From: Roseibium sp. TrichSKD4
Lineage (GTDB): Bacteria; Pseudomonadota; Alphaproteobacteria; Rhizobiales; Stappiaceae
Length of the DNA: 64,000 bases
NCBI RefSeq assembly: GCF_000148725.1
Contig: NZ_GL476311.1
Span: 193,501-257,500, forward strand
Direction: 5' to 3'
The notes under the pieces are model-generated. The model saw only the letters and a list, made by a program, of their open reading frames with translations, had not been told where the DNA came from and made no database searches. The stretch's first letter is position 1. Each line of letters begins with the position of its first letter. Below, piece by piece: positions 38,911 to 47,161 of the stretch. A program made the translations under genes and the position numbers.

Positions 38911-39894
38911 CTATTTCTCGCTATGCCCAAAGGCGCTCCAAAGGTCAGGTGAGTAGTCTGTTACGGGGGATGCACCTTTGGCTTTGAGGTATTCATTAAC
39001 GCCTTTGAGAGTGCCTGGTCCCCAAAGTCCATCGATTTGACCCGAATAATGGTTGTTTTCAGCAAGAATTGTCTGAATGGCGGCAACACCAACCTTGTCG
39101 ACTTTTTTCAAGGTTTTGCCGCGTCTTACTTCATCGTAATAGACGATCTGTTTTGGCGGTTTTGCACCGTTGTTTGAATTGGAATAGCGAGAAATAAAGG
39201 AGCGATAGATACCAAATTTAAAATAACTGCGGTCCTTTTGAGCGATAGTTTGCCCCTTCCAATCATATTTGAGATCATGATTTGCATAGACTCGGAAAAA
39301 ACCGTCAGTGTCATGAGACCATTTTACATGGACAAGGATATCCAGCCAACGTCCCTTGATGTCGGTATTGGCTTTCATGTCGTTTGACGGAACCACAGCT
39401 CTCATTTCTCTGGTTCGACCATAACCGGGAACTTGGTTATCGATGCTGTAGCCGCTCCGGTTCCAGCTCATCAGCCAGAGAACGTTGTTTTTCCTTTGCT
39501 GGAACTGCCCGAGATGCACCTTGGTTGGTGCAAGTAACGGGGTGTCATTGGGAATATAAATCGACCAGGCGTACCAATAAGTGTCGCCGTGTCGTTGAAG
39601 TGAATTGATTTGAGAAAGCTCATGCCGTTCCCGGTCATTTGAGCAGTCATCCCAGTCACCGCTGTTCCCGCAATCTCCGGGCCTGACTTCGAATCTAATC
39701 GCTTGTTTTCCGAAGCGAACCGGCTCCGGTGCCGTCACGATTTTGAAGCCGTGCTTCTTGAAACCGTAAGGCATGCTTTTCAGCCAGGACTTTCCAAAAC
39801 CGCTTGCCACATCATTTGGCAAAGTCGTGCGGTCCGATGCCAAAAGTTGGGCCGGGCTCAACAAAAATAGCAGAACAAGAATAAGCCGAGCCAT
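38911..39894 (-). CDS. Secreted polysaccharide lyase-like protein with peptidoglycan-binding domain
   Basis: A 327-residue protein with a clear signal peptide (hydrophobic to residue ~19, LLAS cleavage). Residues ~30-250 form a beta-jelly-roll like the polysaccharide lyase fold (Pfam PF14099-type): 'RFEVRPGDCGNSGDWDDCS', 'WYAWSIYIPNDTPLL' and 'WLDILVHVKWSHDTDGFFRV'. The last ~60 residues are a peptidoglycan-binding PG_binding_1-like domain ('AAIQTILAENNHYSGQIDGL', 'GPGTLKGVNEYL'). It probably cuts an acidic polysaccharide at the cell surface. Substrate unknown. Confidence 0.82.
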   Translation of the reverse strand: MARLILVLLFLLSPAQLLASDRTTLPNDVASGFGKSWLKSMPYGFKKHGFKIVTAPEPVRFGKQAIRFEVRPGDCGNSGDWDDCSNDRERHELSQINSLQRHGDTYWYAWSIYIPNDTPLLAPTKVHLGQFQQRKNNVLWLMSWNRSGYSIDNQVPGYGRTREMRAVVPSNDMKANTDIKGRWLDILVHVKWSHDTDGFFRVYANHDLKYDWKGQTIAQKDRSYFKFGIYRSFISRYSNSNNGAKPPKQIVYYDEVRRGKTLKKVDKVGVAAIQTILAENNHYSGQIDGLWGPGTLKGVNEYLKAKGASPVTDYSPDLWSAFGHSEK

Positions 39895-39979
39895 GATTGC
39901 GCCCTCCCGTGCGACCCTATCGCATCATATCCTGAGCCTACATAAATTGAAGGGACAGTCTAATGAGACGCTGCGTAAT

Positions 39980-40882
39980 TTAGTTTTCGCGCTCCACAAT
40001 ATAGGCAGCAAGCGATTTGAGGATGCCAGCCCTTTCGCCAAAGGGAGCCAAGACGGTTTCGGCCTTCTCCAAAAGAGCCGCCAGTTCTGCCTTGGTCTGT
40101 TCAATCCCAAGAACCCCCACCAACGTTGCCTTGCCGGCGTCTGCATCCTTTCCGGATGCCTTGCCCAGTTGCTCCGGGCTGGCCTCGACATCCAGAAGAT
40201 CGTCGGCCAGTTGAAAAGCAAGGCCTATGATTTCACCGAAATGGGTGACACGCTCCACATCTTCTTCTCTGGCATTTGAGAAAATTGCTCCGCCACGGCA
40301 CCCAAAGCGGAGCAGGGCGCCCGTTTTCATGGATTGCAGCTTGCGGATTTCTGCCTCGGATCGGTCTCGGTGTTCTGACTCTAAATCGAGCATTTGACCG
40401 CCTGCCATGCCGCCAAGACCTGCAGCTTGGGCCAACTCACGCACAAGACGGAGCTGGATGCGAGCGTCCTGATGCAGGCCGGGATTGGCGACGACATCAA
40501 AGGCAAGCGTTAAAAGTGCATCGCCCGCCAGAATGGCCGTTGCTTCGTCATAGGCAATGTGAACCGTTGGCTGACCGCGCCGCAGATCATCATCATCCAT
40601 AGCCGGAAGATCATCATGAACCAGAGAGTAGCAGTGAATGAACTCAAGTGCGCAGGCAATGTCGAGGGCTTGGGTGTCGTCCTGATCGAACAACCTTACT
40701 GTTTCCAGAAGCAAGACGGGCCGGATCCGCTTGCCGCCATTGAGGGCTCCATGGCGCATAGCGGCCAAAAGGCGTTCTGGCCTCGCGACTTCGTTCTCCA
40801 GCGGTGTGGCCGCGAGCATTTCATCTAACCGGGCTTCAACCTTTGCTGCTTGTGTCGTCAATCGCGTTTTGAGGTCACTCAT
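39980..40882 (-). CDS. ispA: Short-chain polyprenyl diphosphate synthase (IspA-type)
   Basis: About 300 residues. The two aspartate-rich motifs are 'HDDLPAMDDDDLRRG' (FARM) and 'QLADDLLDVEASPEQLGK' (SARM), with 'GGKRIRPVLLL' ahead. It condenses isopentenyl diphosphate units to farnesyl (or geranylgeranyl) diphosphate. The ATG at 40882 gives the family length; an ATG at 40912 adds ten unremarkable residues. It diverges from the cfa gene. Confidence 0.93.
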   Translation of the reverse strand: MSDLKTRLTTQAAKVEARLDEMLAATPLENEVARPERLLAAMRHGALNGGKRIRPVLLLETVRLFDQDDTQALDIACALEFIHCYSLVHDDLPAMDDDDLRRGQPTVHIAYDEATAILAGDALLTLAFDVVANPGLHQDARIQLRLVRELAQAAGLGGMAGGQMLDLESEHRDRSEAEIRKLQSMKTGALLRFGCRGGAIFSNAREEDVERVTHFGEIIGLAFQLADDLLDVEASPEQLGKASGKDADAGKATLVGVLGIEQTKAELAALLEKAETVLAPFGERAGILKSLAAYIVEREN

Positions 40883-41026
40883 GGAAAGTCCGGATTGTTT
40901 TATCGATTTCATTGATGTGTTTGAGGTTTCCCTCTCCTGAAAACTATGTAACGTCAAGGCATATTGACAAACTGACCCATAGTGATGGGACGAGAACACC
41001 CGTTTTGGGTGTGGAGGGATAATTAA

Positions 41027-42259
41027 ATGCGCTTGTTGTCGACCTTGCTTCGTAAATTTGTTCAGCGGGGCAAAATGCGTGTGTTCGATCTGGAAGGGAC
41101 AGTCCACGAGTTTGGATCAGGGGAGGATGGGCCAACTGTTGCGATCCGTTTGCACGACAAGAAGCTCTACCGCGATCTTTTCGTCAATCCAGAGCTGGCT
41201 GCCGGTGAGGCCTACATGGATGGCACGATGACCATGGAGGAAGGATCGACGATCTACGACTTCATGTTTCTGTTTTCGATCAACCGTGCACCGCTTGGAG
41301 CGAACCCGGTTCAGGGCGCATTGCGTAAATTCTGGAAGGCGTTTCGCCGCCGGCAGCAGCAAAACTCTGTTGAACGGGCGAAAGAGCAAGCGCGGCATCA
41401 CTATGATCTTTCAACTGAGCTCTACCGACTGTTTTTGGATGACGGGTTGAATTACAGCTGTGCCTATTACCGCACGCCTGAGGACAGCCTTGAAGAGGCT
41501 CAGGATGCCAAGCTGACCCACCTTGTGGCCAAGTTGAATTTGAAGCCGGGTATGGAGGTGCTGGAAATTGGCGGCGGCTGGGGTTCGCTGGCAATCCGTA
41601 TGGCGCAGGCCGGCGCAAAGGTCAGGTCTCTCAATGTGTCACCTGAGCAGGTGAAGATTGCAGAAGAGCGAGTCAAGGCAGCCGGTGTTGCCGACCAGGT
41701 CACTTTTGTTCTGAAAGACTACCGCGAGTTTGAAGGTCAGTTCGATCGTGTCATTTCGGTCGGCATGATGGAACATGTCGGCATTGGCCATCTGGACGAG
41801 TATTTCGGAAAGATCAGGGACGTTCTGACCGATGAAGGGTTTGCTGTCATTCACTCCATTGGCCGCATGACCCCTCCGGGCACCACGGGTCCCTTCATTC
41901 GCAAGTATATCTTCCCCGGAGGATATGTTCCGGCCTTGTCAGAGGTTTTTGCCTCCACTGAGCGACTTGGGCTTTGGGTCTGTGATAGTGAAATCCTGCG
42001 GTTGCACTATTATTACACGATCCGGGATTGGCGCATTCGCTTTGAAGAAAAGCGTGAGGACGCCAAGGCGCTTTATGACGAGAAGTTCTGCCGCATGTGG
42101 GAGTTTTATCTCTGTGCGGTCGAGCTGGGCTTCCTTCACGGTTCAAACATGGTATTCCAGTTGCTCCTGTCGAAGGAGCGGGATGCTGTTCCGATCCTGC
42201 GCGACTTCATTCATGAAAACGAACAGGCTCTGACGAAACGAGAGTATGCCGACGCCTAG
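41027..42259 (+). CDS. cfa: Cyclopropane-fatty-acyl-phospholipid synthase
   Basis: A 410-residue Cfa protein. An N-terminal lipid-binding region of ~110 residues is followed by the SAM domain: 'HYDLSTELYRLFLDDGLNYS', 'VLEIGGGWGSLAIRMAQAG' and 'VISVGMMEHVGIGHLDEYF'. It adds methylene from SAM to unsaturated acyl chains of membrane lipids. Its stop overlaps the mtgA start by 14 bases, so it is coupled to mtgA. Confidence 0.95.
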   Translation: MRLLSTLLRKFVQRGKMRVFDLEGTVHEFGSGEDGPTVAIRLHDKKLYRDLFVNPELAAGEAYMDGTMTMEEGSTIYDFMFLFSINRAPLGANPVQGALRKFWKAFRRRQQQNSVERAKEQARHHYDLSTELYRLFLDDGLNYSCAYYRTPEDSLEEAQDAKLTHLVAKLNLKPGMEVLEIGGGWGSLAIRMAQAGAKVRSLNVSPEQVKIAEERVKAAGVADQVTFVLKDYREFEGQFDRVISVGMMEHVGIGHLDEYFGKIRDVLTDEGFAVIHSIGRMTPPGTTGPFIRKYIFPGGYVPALSEVFASTERLGLWVCDSEILRLHYYYTIRDWRIRFEEKREDAKALYDEKFCRMWEFYLCAVELGFLHGSNMVFQLLLSKERDAVPILRDFIHENEQALTKREYADA

Positions 42260-42983
42260 AGCGCAATCCGCCAAAAAATCCAAATCGGACCGATCCGCCA
42301 AGCCGCGCTCGTTCAAGGCGCGGTTACGGCGTTGGGTGACTGGTTTGGTGGTTTTTATCCTTGTGCTGCCTCCCGTTCTCACCCTGATTTACTCCATTGT
42401 TCCGCCGGTCAGCACCTTGATGTTGGGCCGTTATGCCCAATTGCTTTGGGTAGATCGCCAATGGGTGCCGCTTGAGGAAATCTCCCCACACCTGATCCGC
42501 TCCGTCATCACATCGGAAGATTCCAAGTTTTGTGAAATCGGCGGCGTTGACTGGGATGCGCTGGGCAAGCAGATTGAAGTGCTGCAAGAGGGAGAGAGGC
42601 CACGCGGTGCATCCACATTGACCATGCAAACCGCAAAGAACCTGTTTCTTTGGAATGACCGGTCGTTTGTGCGGAAAGGTTTGGAGATTCCCCTTGCGGT
42701 CATGCTTGATGCGATGCTGACCAAGCACCGTGTTCTGGAAATTTATCTGAACATTGCCGAATGGGGTGAGGGGATTTTTGGTGCAGAAGCTGCCGCACAG
42801 GCCTGGTTCGGCAAATCGGCAAAGGACCTTTCCCGCGTTGAAGCCGCGCGCCTTGCCACGAGCCTTCCCAACCCATTCCTTCGTAACCCTGCCAAACCGT
42901 CCCGCGGACATCGGACGCTGGCGGCCACCAATTTATCTCGCGTGAAAGTCGCGGGTAATATTTTTGAATGCGTGGGCGAGTGA
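42246..42983 (+). CDS. mtgA: Monofunctional biosynthetic peptidoglycan transglycosylase MtgA
   Basis: A 245-residue glycosyltransferase family 51 protein with a basic cytoplasmic start, one membrane helix (about residues 35-57) and the catalytic region: 'VITSEDSKFCEIGGVDWDAL' contains the catalytic Glu, then 'GASTLTMQTAKNLFL', and 'VLEIYLNIAEWGEGIFGAEA' the second Glu. It polymerises lipid II into glycan strands. It overlaps cfa and is 4 bases ahead of the next gene. Confidence 0.95.
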   Translation: MPTPRAQSAKKSKSDRSAKPRSFKARLRRWVTGLVVFILVLPPVLTLIYSIVPPVSTLMLGRYAQLLWVDRQWVPLEEISPHLIRSVITSEDSKFCEIGGVDWDALGKQIEVLQEGERPRGASTLTMQTAKNLFLWNDRSFVRKGLEIPLAVMLDAMLTKHRVLEIYLNIAEWGEGIFGAEAAAQAWFGKSAKDLSRVEAARLATSLPNPFLRNPAKPSRGHRTLAATNLSRVKVAGNIFECVGE

Positions 42984-42987
42984 CGTG

Positions 42988-44295
42988 ATGATTGAAGCAG
43001 ATGTTCTGGTCGTTGGAGGAGGAACCGCTGGGTTTGGTGCCGCGGTCGCTGCCGGGTGGCAGGGGTTGCGTGTTGTCTTGATAGAGGCAACCTCCAAGAT
43101 TGGCGGTGTGATGGCGTTTTGTCCGGGCATGCCCTGGGGCGCGGCCTATCCGGTTGGGGTCATGATCGGAGGGATCATGGAAGAGTTGACAGAACGGCTT
43201 GCTGCCATGTCTCCCCCTGCTGCGGAAAAGCGCGATTGTACGCTGGAGAATTTCGGGCCTGAAATCCAGTACGACCATGACATTGCGACCTTGACCATGT
43301 TTCAAATGCTGGAAGAGGCGGGTGTGGAAGTGCTGCTCAATGCAGCGGCCTTGTCTCCAATCATGGAAGGGCAACAAATTGCCGCCGTATCTTGTTACGA
43401 TCGGCGGGGACCTTTTGAAGTGGTGCCGAGAATTGTGCTCGATTGTTCGGGCGATGGAGACCTTTCTGCAAAGGCTGGCGTTCCGTTTACCCTTGGAGAT
43501 GCATCCGGCAACATGATGGGCGTGACGTTGTCCTTTCATATGTTAGATGCGGACTGGTCGCGGGTCTTTGCCGAGGAAGATCCCTATTTTACCCGTTTTG
43601 CGGCCAGGGGGATCGTTGACGGATGTCTGCATCCAGATTTGCAGAAACTCTACCTGATGCGCGGATTTCACGAAAACACCGTGTTTTGCAATTCCGTTGT
43701 TATCCGGGGCGTAGATGGGACCGATCCGCGAGACGTGAGCCGAGCTACACAGGAAGGTCGTAGACGGTGTCTGCAGCTTTCTGAGTTTCTTCGGTCGGAT
43801 GTGCCGGGGTTTGAAAATGCTCGGATGGCCCATCTTGGTCCAACTGTCGGCGTTCGGGAGACCCGGAAACTGGAGGGGATGTATCGGGTGAGCGGTGATG
43901 ATTTGCGGAAGGCCACCAAATTCCCTGATGGAATTGTTTGCTGTGACAACCCGATTGACGATGTGATGCGGGCGGACAGTTCCATGACCCATGACGCAAT
44001 TGTCGGACTTGGCGCCTATTACAGCATTCCGTTTCGGGCGTTGGTGCCAAATGACATTCGAAATCTGATGTTTGCAGGCCGAATTCTCAGCGCAGACGCA
44101 GAAGCCTTTGCCTCAGTACGCGGTATGCCGCAATGTATGGCTATGGGGCAGGCCGTGGGAACCGCCGCTGCCATGGCCCTTGCCAACAGTATCACTGTGC
44201 AAGAGATCGATACTAGCAAACTTGTTTCCAGCTTGAGCGCGCAAGGCGTTCGCGGACTTGGAGATACTGCGCTGGGGGAAGCAAAAAATGGCTGA
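42988..44295 (+). CDS. FAD-dependent oxidoreductase
   Basis: A 435-residue protein of the FAD_oxidored (PF12831) family. The N-terminal Rossmann fold is 'VLVVGGGTAGFGAAVAAGWQ', a central 'LDCSGDGDLSAKAGVPFTLG' segment follows, and the C-terminal 'NLMFAGRILSADAEAFASVR' closes the FAD site. The substrate is not known. It starts 4 bases after mtgA, probably in the cfa-mtgA operon. Confidence 0.86.
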   Translation: MIEADVLVVGGGTAGFGAAVAAGWQGLRVVLIEATSKIGGVMAFCPGMPWGAAYPVGVMIGGIMEELTERLAAMSPPAAEKRDCTLENFGPEIQYDHDIATLTMFQMLEEAGVEVLLNAAALSPIMEGQQIAAVSCYDRRGPFEVVPRIVLDCSGDGDLSAKAGVPFTLGDASGNMMGVTLSFHMLDADWSRVFAEEDPYFTRFAARGIVDGCLHPDLQKLYLMRGFHENTVFCNSVVIRGVDGTDPRDVSRATQEGRRRCLQLSEFLRSDVPGFENARMAHLGPTVGVRETRKLEGMYRVSGDDLRKATKFPDGIVCCDNPIDDVMRADSSMTHDAIVGLGAYYSIPFRALVPNDIRNLMFAGRILSADAEAFASVRGMPQCMAMGQAVGTAAAMALANSITVQEIDTSKLVSSLSAQGVRGLGDTALGEAKNG

Positions 44296-44391
44296 AACCC
44301 AATCGCTTCTGGACATCCTTCAGCCCATGGTATAGGCCGTGGTCATAAATCGGCGCACCCTGAGCAAAAAGTTTTGTTGATGGGGTGGAAA

Positions 44392-44411
44392 ATACAGGTC
44401 TTTGCCTGTAT
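44392..44411. promoter_or_regulatory. Palindrome overlapping the putative rpmF -10 region
   Basis: The arms ATACAGG and CCTGTAT pair perfectly around a 6-base centre, and the right arm merges with a TGTATAAC-like extended -10 sequence about 90 bases upstream of rpmF. It could be an operator or a chance palindrome. No matching -35 with normal spacing was found. Confidence 0.3.
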
Positions 44412-44501
44412 AACGCCGAGCATTCCAACACGCTGCGTGATGCTACGCCCCGGGCTAACCCGGTCCGGGCCGCGCGACTATGGACCACGGAGAAGAACAA
44501 G

Positions 44502-44687
44502 ATGGCAGTCCCAAAGAGAAAAACTTCGCGCATGAAGCGCGGTTTTCGCCGTTCCACGGACGCCCTGAAGCAGCCGACATACGTCGAAGACAAGGATTCG
44601 GGCGAACTGCGTCGTCCGCATCACGTTGATCTGAAGACCGGCATGTACCGGGGCCGTCAGATCCTGACACCGAAAGACGACGTCTAA
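44502..44687 (+). CDS. rpmF: 50S ribosomal protein L32
   Basis: A 61-residue, very basic protein that starts '[20 protein letters not shown]' as L32 does. The zinc-knuckle cysteines found in some L32 proteins are absent, so this is the zinc-free (C-minus) form. ATG 44502 follows GGAGAAG. A terminator lies just downstream. Confidence 0.97.
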   Translation: MAVPKRKTSRMKRGFRRSTDALKQPTYVEDKDSGELRRPHHVDLKTGMYRGRQILTPKDDV

Positions 44688-44718
44688 GGTCAGGGTCGCC
44701 GACAGGCGAAATGAGATC

Positions 44719-44750
44719 AGGGCTGGCCTTTTGGGTCGGCCTTTTTCTTT
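44719..44750 (+). terminator. Intrinsic terminator after rpmF
   Basis: A 10-pair hairpin with three G-T wobbles, AGGGCTGGCC and GGTCGGCCTT, closes over a 5-base loop and is followed by TTTCTTT. It ends the rpmF transcript. Confidence 0.75.
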
Positions 44751-44837
44751 GGCTTTTGACTGTTTCTTGCCTTGCTTTGGCCAATCACTTGGTGTCACTT
44801 CGCGTCAGGTTTGACGCTGATTTGGACGGAGCATCCC

Positions 44838-45260
44838 ATGCGCGTTTTTACTGCCGTTCCCTTCACCCTGTTCACCTTGCTGATTTACAACGGCTTTGCG
44901 TTTACGACAGCTGCTGCTGTTCCCGACTTCTGGGGCCAGCCGGTCATCACTTGGGGAATGGTGTCAGGTGCGTCGTTCGAATTGCTGGCCAGTGACCTGC
45001 TGATCGCTGTTGGCCTGTTTTTCCTCTTTATCGAGATCATGAAGGCTACGCGCATCGGCACCACCGCCCTGCTCGACCATATGTTCTCCGTATTTGTCTT
45101 TGTGGCTTACCTGGTGGAGTTTCTGATTGTCTCGCAAGCTGCGACGTCAGTGTTCTTCATTTTGACGATGATCGCGCTGATCGACGTAATCGCAGGCTTT
45201 TCCATTTCCATCACCGGCGCGCGTCGTGATGTGTCATTTGGTCAAGCTGAACTGCGGTAG
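44838..45260 (+). CDS. Small integral membrane protein, hypothetical
   Basis: A 140-residue protein with four hydrophobic segments (about residues 5-25, 38-62, 78-100 and 105-125). I do not recognise a family. Start ATG 44838 after GGAG. It sits alone between the rpmF terminator and an intergenic inverted repeat. Confidence 0.75.
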   Translation: MRVFTAVPFTLFTLLIYNGFAFTTAAAVPDFWGQPVITWGMVSGASFELLASDLLIAVGLFFLFIEIMKATRIGTTALLDHMFSVFVFVAYLVEFLIVSQAATSVFFILTMIALIDVIAGFSISITGARRDVSFGQAELR

Positions 45261-45284
45261 GAGCGGGCTTCTTCTCTTCAAACC

Positions 45285-45450
45285 GGCCGTCATTTCGGAC
45301 AAGTGCTGCGAAGCTGCACGATGATCCGGAATCCAGCGCTTCTGTATGAGCGCAAGCGAATGCAAAACCAGTTTATTTACCCACGCTACGCGTGAATGAT
45401 GTCGCGATTCCAGATCATCGCTTCACATGCGTTCAGCTTGCCTGGAAGGA
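45285..45450. repeat. Imperfect intergenic inverted repeat
   Basis: An inner pair CGATGATCCGGAATC (45319-45333) and GATTCCAGATCATCG (45406-45420) matches at 14 of 15 positions, and weaker complementarity continues outward to about 45289 and 45450. Such 'cggaatcc...gattcc' palindromes occur in many copies between genes of Hyphomicrobiales. It lies between the membrane protein gene and the convergent yciB gene. Confidence 0.55.
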
Positions 45451-45475
45451 CGCAGTAGCGTCTATCCCTTCTAGC

Positions 45476-46120
45476 TCAGCCCTCTTTCTCGCTCTCGTCC
45501 ATGATCGCGTGTTTCTGGATCAGGGGAAGCTGGGTCATGGTGAAAATGAGTGTGATGGGCATCACACCGAACACTTTGAAATTCACCCAGAAATCGGTCG
45601 AAAAATTGCGCCAGACGATCTCATTGATGGCGGCCAGCACGAAAAAGAAAAGGCCCCATCTGAAGGTGAGCTTGCGCCAGCCTTCATCGGTTAGTTTGAA
45701 GGCGCTGTCAAAAACATAGCCCAAAAGGGATTTGCCGAAGAACAGCCCGCCCAGCAGGATCGCGCCGAACAGGCAGTTCACGATGGTTGGTTTCAGCTTG
45801 ATGAACAGCTCGTCATGCAGCCACAGCGTCAGGGCACCAAACACCAGAACGACAACACCGGACACCAGCGGCATGATCGGCAGGCGCTTGGTGAGCCAGA
45901 GAGAAACAGTCAGCGAGATGGTGATTGCGACCATAAAGGCAGCGGTTGCCAGAAAGATCGGCTCTCCGACTTTCTGCAAGATCGGAAAGCTCTCCGCGAT
46001 CTGTTCGCCGCGGGAATTGAATAGGAAGAAAACACCCAGCGGCCCAAGCTCCAGCGCCAATTTGAGCAGTGGCGCCATTTCCTTGCGGGTCGGTTCGTTC
46101 GGGGCGTGTTCAAGTTCCAT
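45476..46120 (-). CDS. yciB: YciB-type septation / inner membrane-spanning protein
   Basis: A 214-residue YciB/IspZ protein with about five membrane segments. '[15 protein letters not shown]' near residue 22, '[20 protein letters not shown]' and '[20 protein letters not shown]' are conserved. It takes part in division and cell-envelope upkeep at the septum. An extended N-terminal tail of ~15 polar residues precedes the first membrane segment. Confidence 0.9.
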   Translation of the reverse strand: MELEHAPNEPTRKEMAPLLKLALELGPLGVFFLFNSRGEQIAESFPILQKVGEPIFLATAAFMVAITISLTVSLWLTKRLPIMPLVSGVVVLVFGALTLWLHDELFIKLKPTIVNCLFGAILLGGLFFGKSLLGYVFDSAFKLTDEGWRKLTFRWGLFFFVLAAINEIVWRNFSTDFWVNFKVFGVMPITLIFTMTQLPLIQKHAIMDESEKEG

Positions 46121-46221
46121 GAGATCTCCGGGGCCTGTGTGCTCCGAGGAGATAGGGGCTTTGGACCTTCCGGGTCAAGGGCGGGGCGATTGACTTTGGG
46201 GTGAAGGGCAATTTCCCAATG

Positions 46222-46251
46222 AAAAAAGGCGCCCCGGTTGAAGCGCCTTTT
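46222..46251. terminator. Bidirectional terminator after phaB
   Basis: The arms AAAAGGCGC (46224-46232) and GCGCCTTTT (46243-46251) form a hairpin. Read on the minus strand it follows phaB and runs into six T residues, so it should end the phaB transcript; the other direction has a shorter T-run. Confidence 0.85.
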
Positions 46252-46274
46252 GTAATCGGTAAACGCCGGACAGT

Positions 46275-47003
46275 TTAGCCGTTGGCGATGTACTGGCCGC
46301 CGTTGATGGTCATGACCGCGCCGGTCATGAAGGCCGCTGCATCAGACGCTAGGTAGACGACTGTCTGGGCGATTTCCTCCGGATGGCCGAGACGACCGAC
46401 CGGAATGCCGGAGATGATGGAATCCAGTACTTTTTGCGGCATGGCGGCAACCATGTCGGTGTTGATGTAGCCCGGGCATACGCAGTTGACGGTGATGCCC
46501 TTGAAAGCGTTTTCCTGAGCCAGCGCCTTGGTGAAGCCGATGACGCCAGCTTTGGCTGCGGAATAGTTGGTCTGACCCATCTGGCCCTTTTGGCCGTTGA
46601 TGGAGGAGATATTGATGATCCGGCCTGATCCGCGCGACCGCATGCCGTTGATGATCGGCTGGGTCATTGTAAACATGGAATCAAGGTTGGTGGATATGAC
46701 TTCACGCCACTGCTCGAAGGACATCTTGTGGAACATGCCGTCGCGGGTGATGCCAGCGTTGTTGACCAGAACCTCAACCGGTCCAAGCTCGGCTTCGACT
46801 TGAGCGATACCAGCGACGCAGGCTTCTGCGTTAGAGACGTCCCATTTGAAGACGTGGATTCCGGTTTCTGCCTCGAAAGCCTCCGCTTTTTCCGTGTTGC
46901 CGGCATAGGTGGCAGCAACGGTGTATCCGGCGTCCTTCAATCCACGGGAGATCGCTTCTCCGATGCCGCGGGTTCCGCCCGTAACCAGTGCGACCTTACT
47001 CAT
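46275..47003 (-). CDS. phaB: Acetoacetyl-CoA reductase PhaB
   Basis: A 242-residue short-chain dehydrogenase. 'ALVTGGTRGIGEAIS' is the cofactor-binding loop, 'NNAGITRDGMFHKMSFEQW' the NNAG motif and 'YSAAKAGVIGFTKAL' the catalytic YxxxK. It reduces acetoacetyl-CoA to (R)-3-hydroxybutyryl-CoA with NADPH for polyhydroxybutyrate. It lies ~160 bases downstream of phaA with its own candidate operator. Confidence 0.95.
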   Translation of the reverse strand: MSKVALVTGGTRGIGEAISRGLKDAGYTVAATYAGNTEKAEAFEAETGIHVFKWDVSNAEACVAGIAQVEAELGPVEVLVNNAGITRDGMFHKMSFEQWREVISTNLDSMFTMTQPIINGMRSRGSGRIINISSINGQKGQMGQTNYSAAKAGVIGFTKALAQENAFKGITVNCVCPGYINTDMVAAMPQKVLDSIISGIPVGRLGHPEEIAQTVVYLASDAAAFMTGAVMTINGGQYIANG

Positions 47004-47032
47004 GTATACCCTCCACTTTCCGCTAATTCCAG

Positions 47033-47061
47033 TACCGGTATTCTTGTAAAAACTACCGGTA
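47033..47061. promoter_or_regulatory. Paired TACCGGTA palindromes upstream of phaB
   Basis: Two perfect 8-base palindromes TACCGGTA occur at 47033-47040 and 47054-47061, centres 21 bases apart, i.e. two helical turns on the same DNA face. They lie 30-60 bases upstream of the phaB start codon. Spacing and symmetry suggest an operator for a dimeric regulator; which one is unknown. It does not look like the published CTGC-N3-GCAG PhaR site. Confidence 0.5.
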
Positions 47062-47161
47062 GCAATTCCTCAAAAGTCATGGCGGGTAGATAGTCCATTC
47101 GCCATGACTAAAATCAAAAGTTGTCTTCGCCTTTGGGCTAATGTGCCGCTAAGGCTATGCC

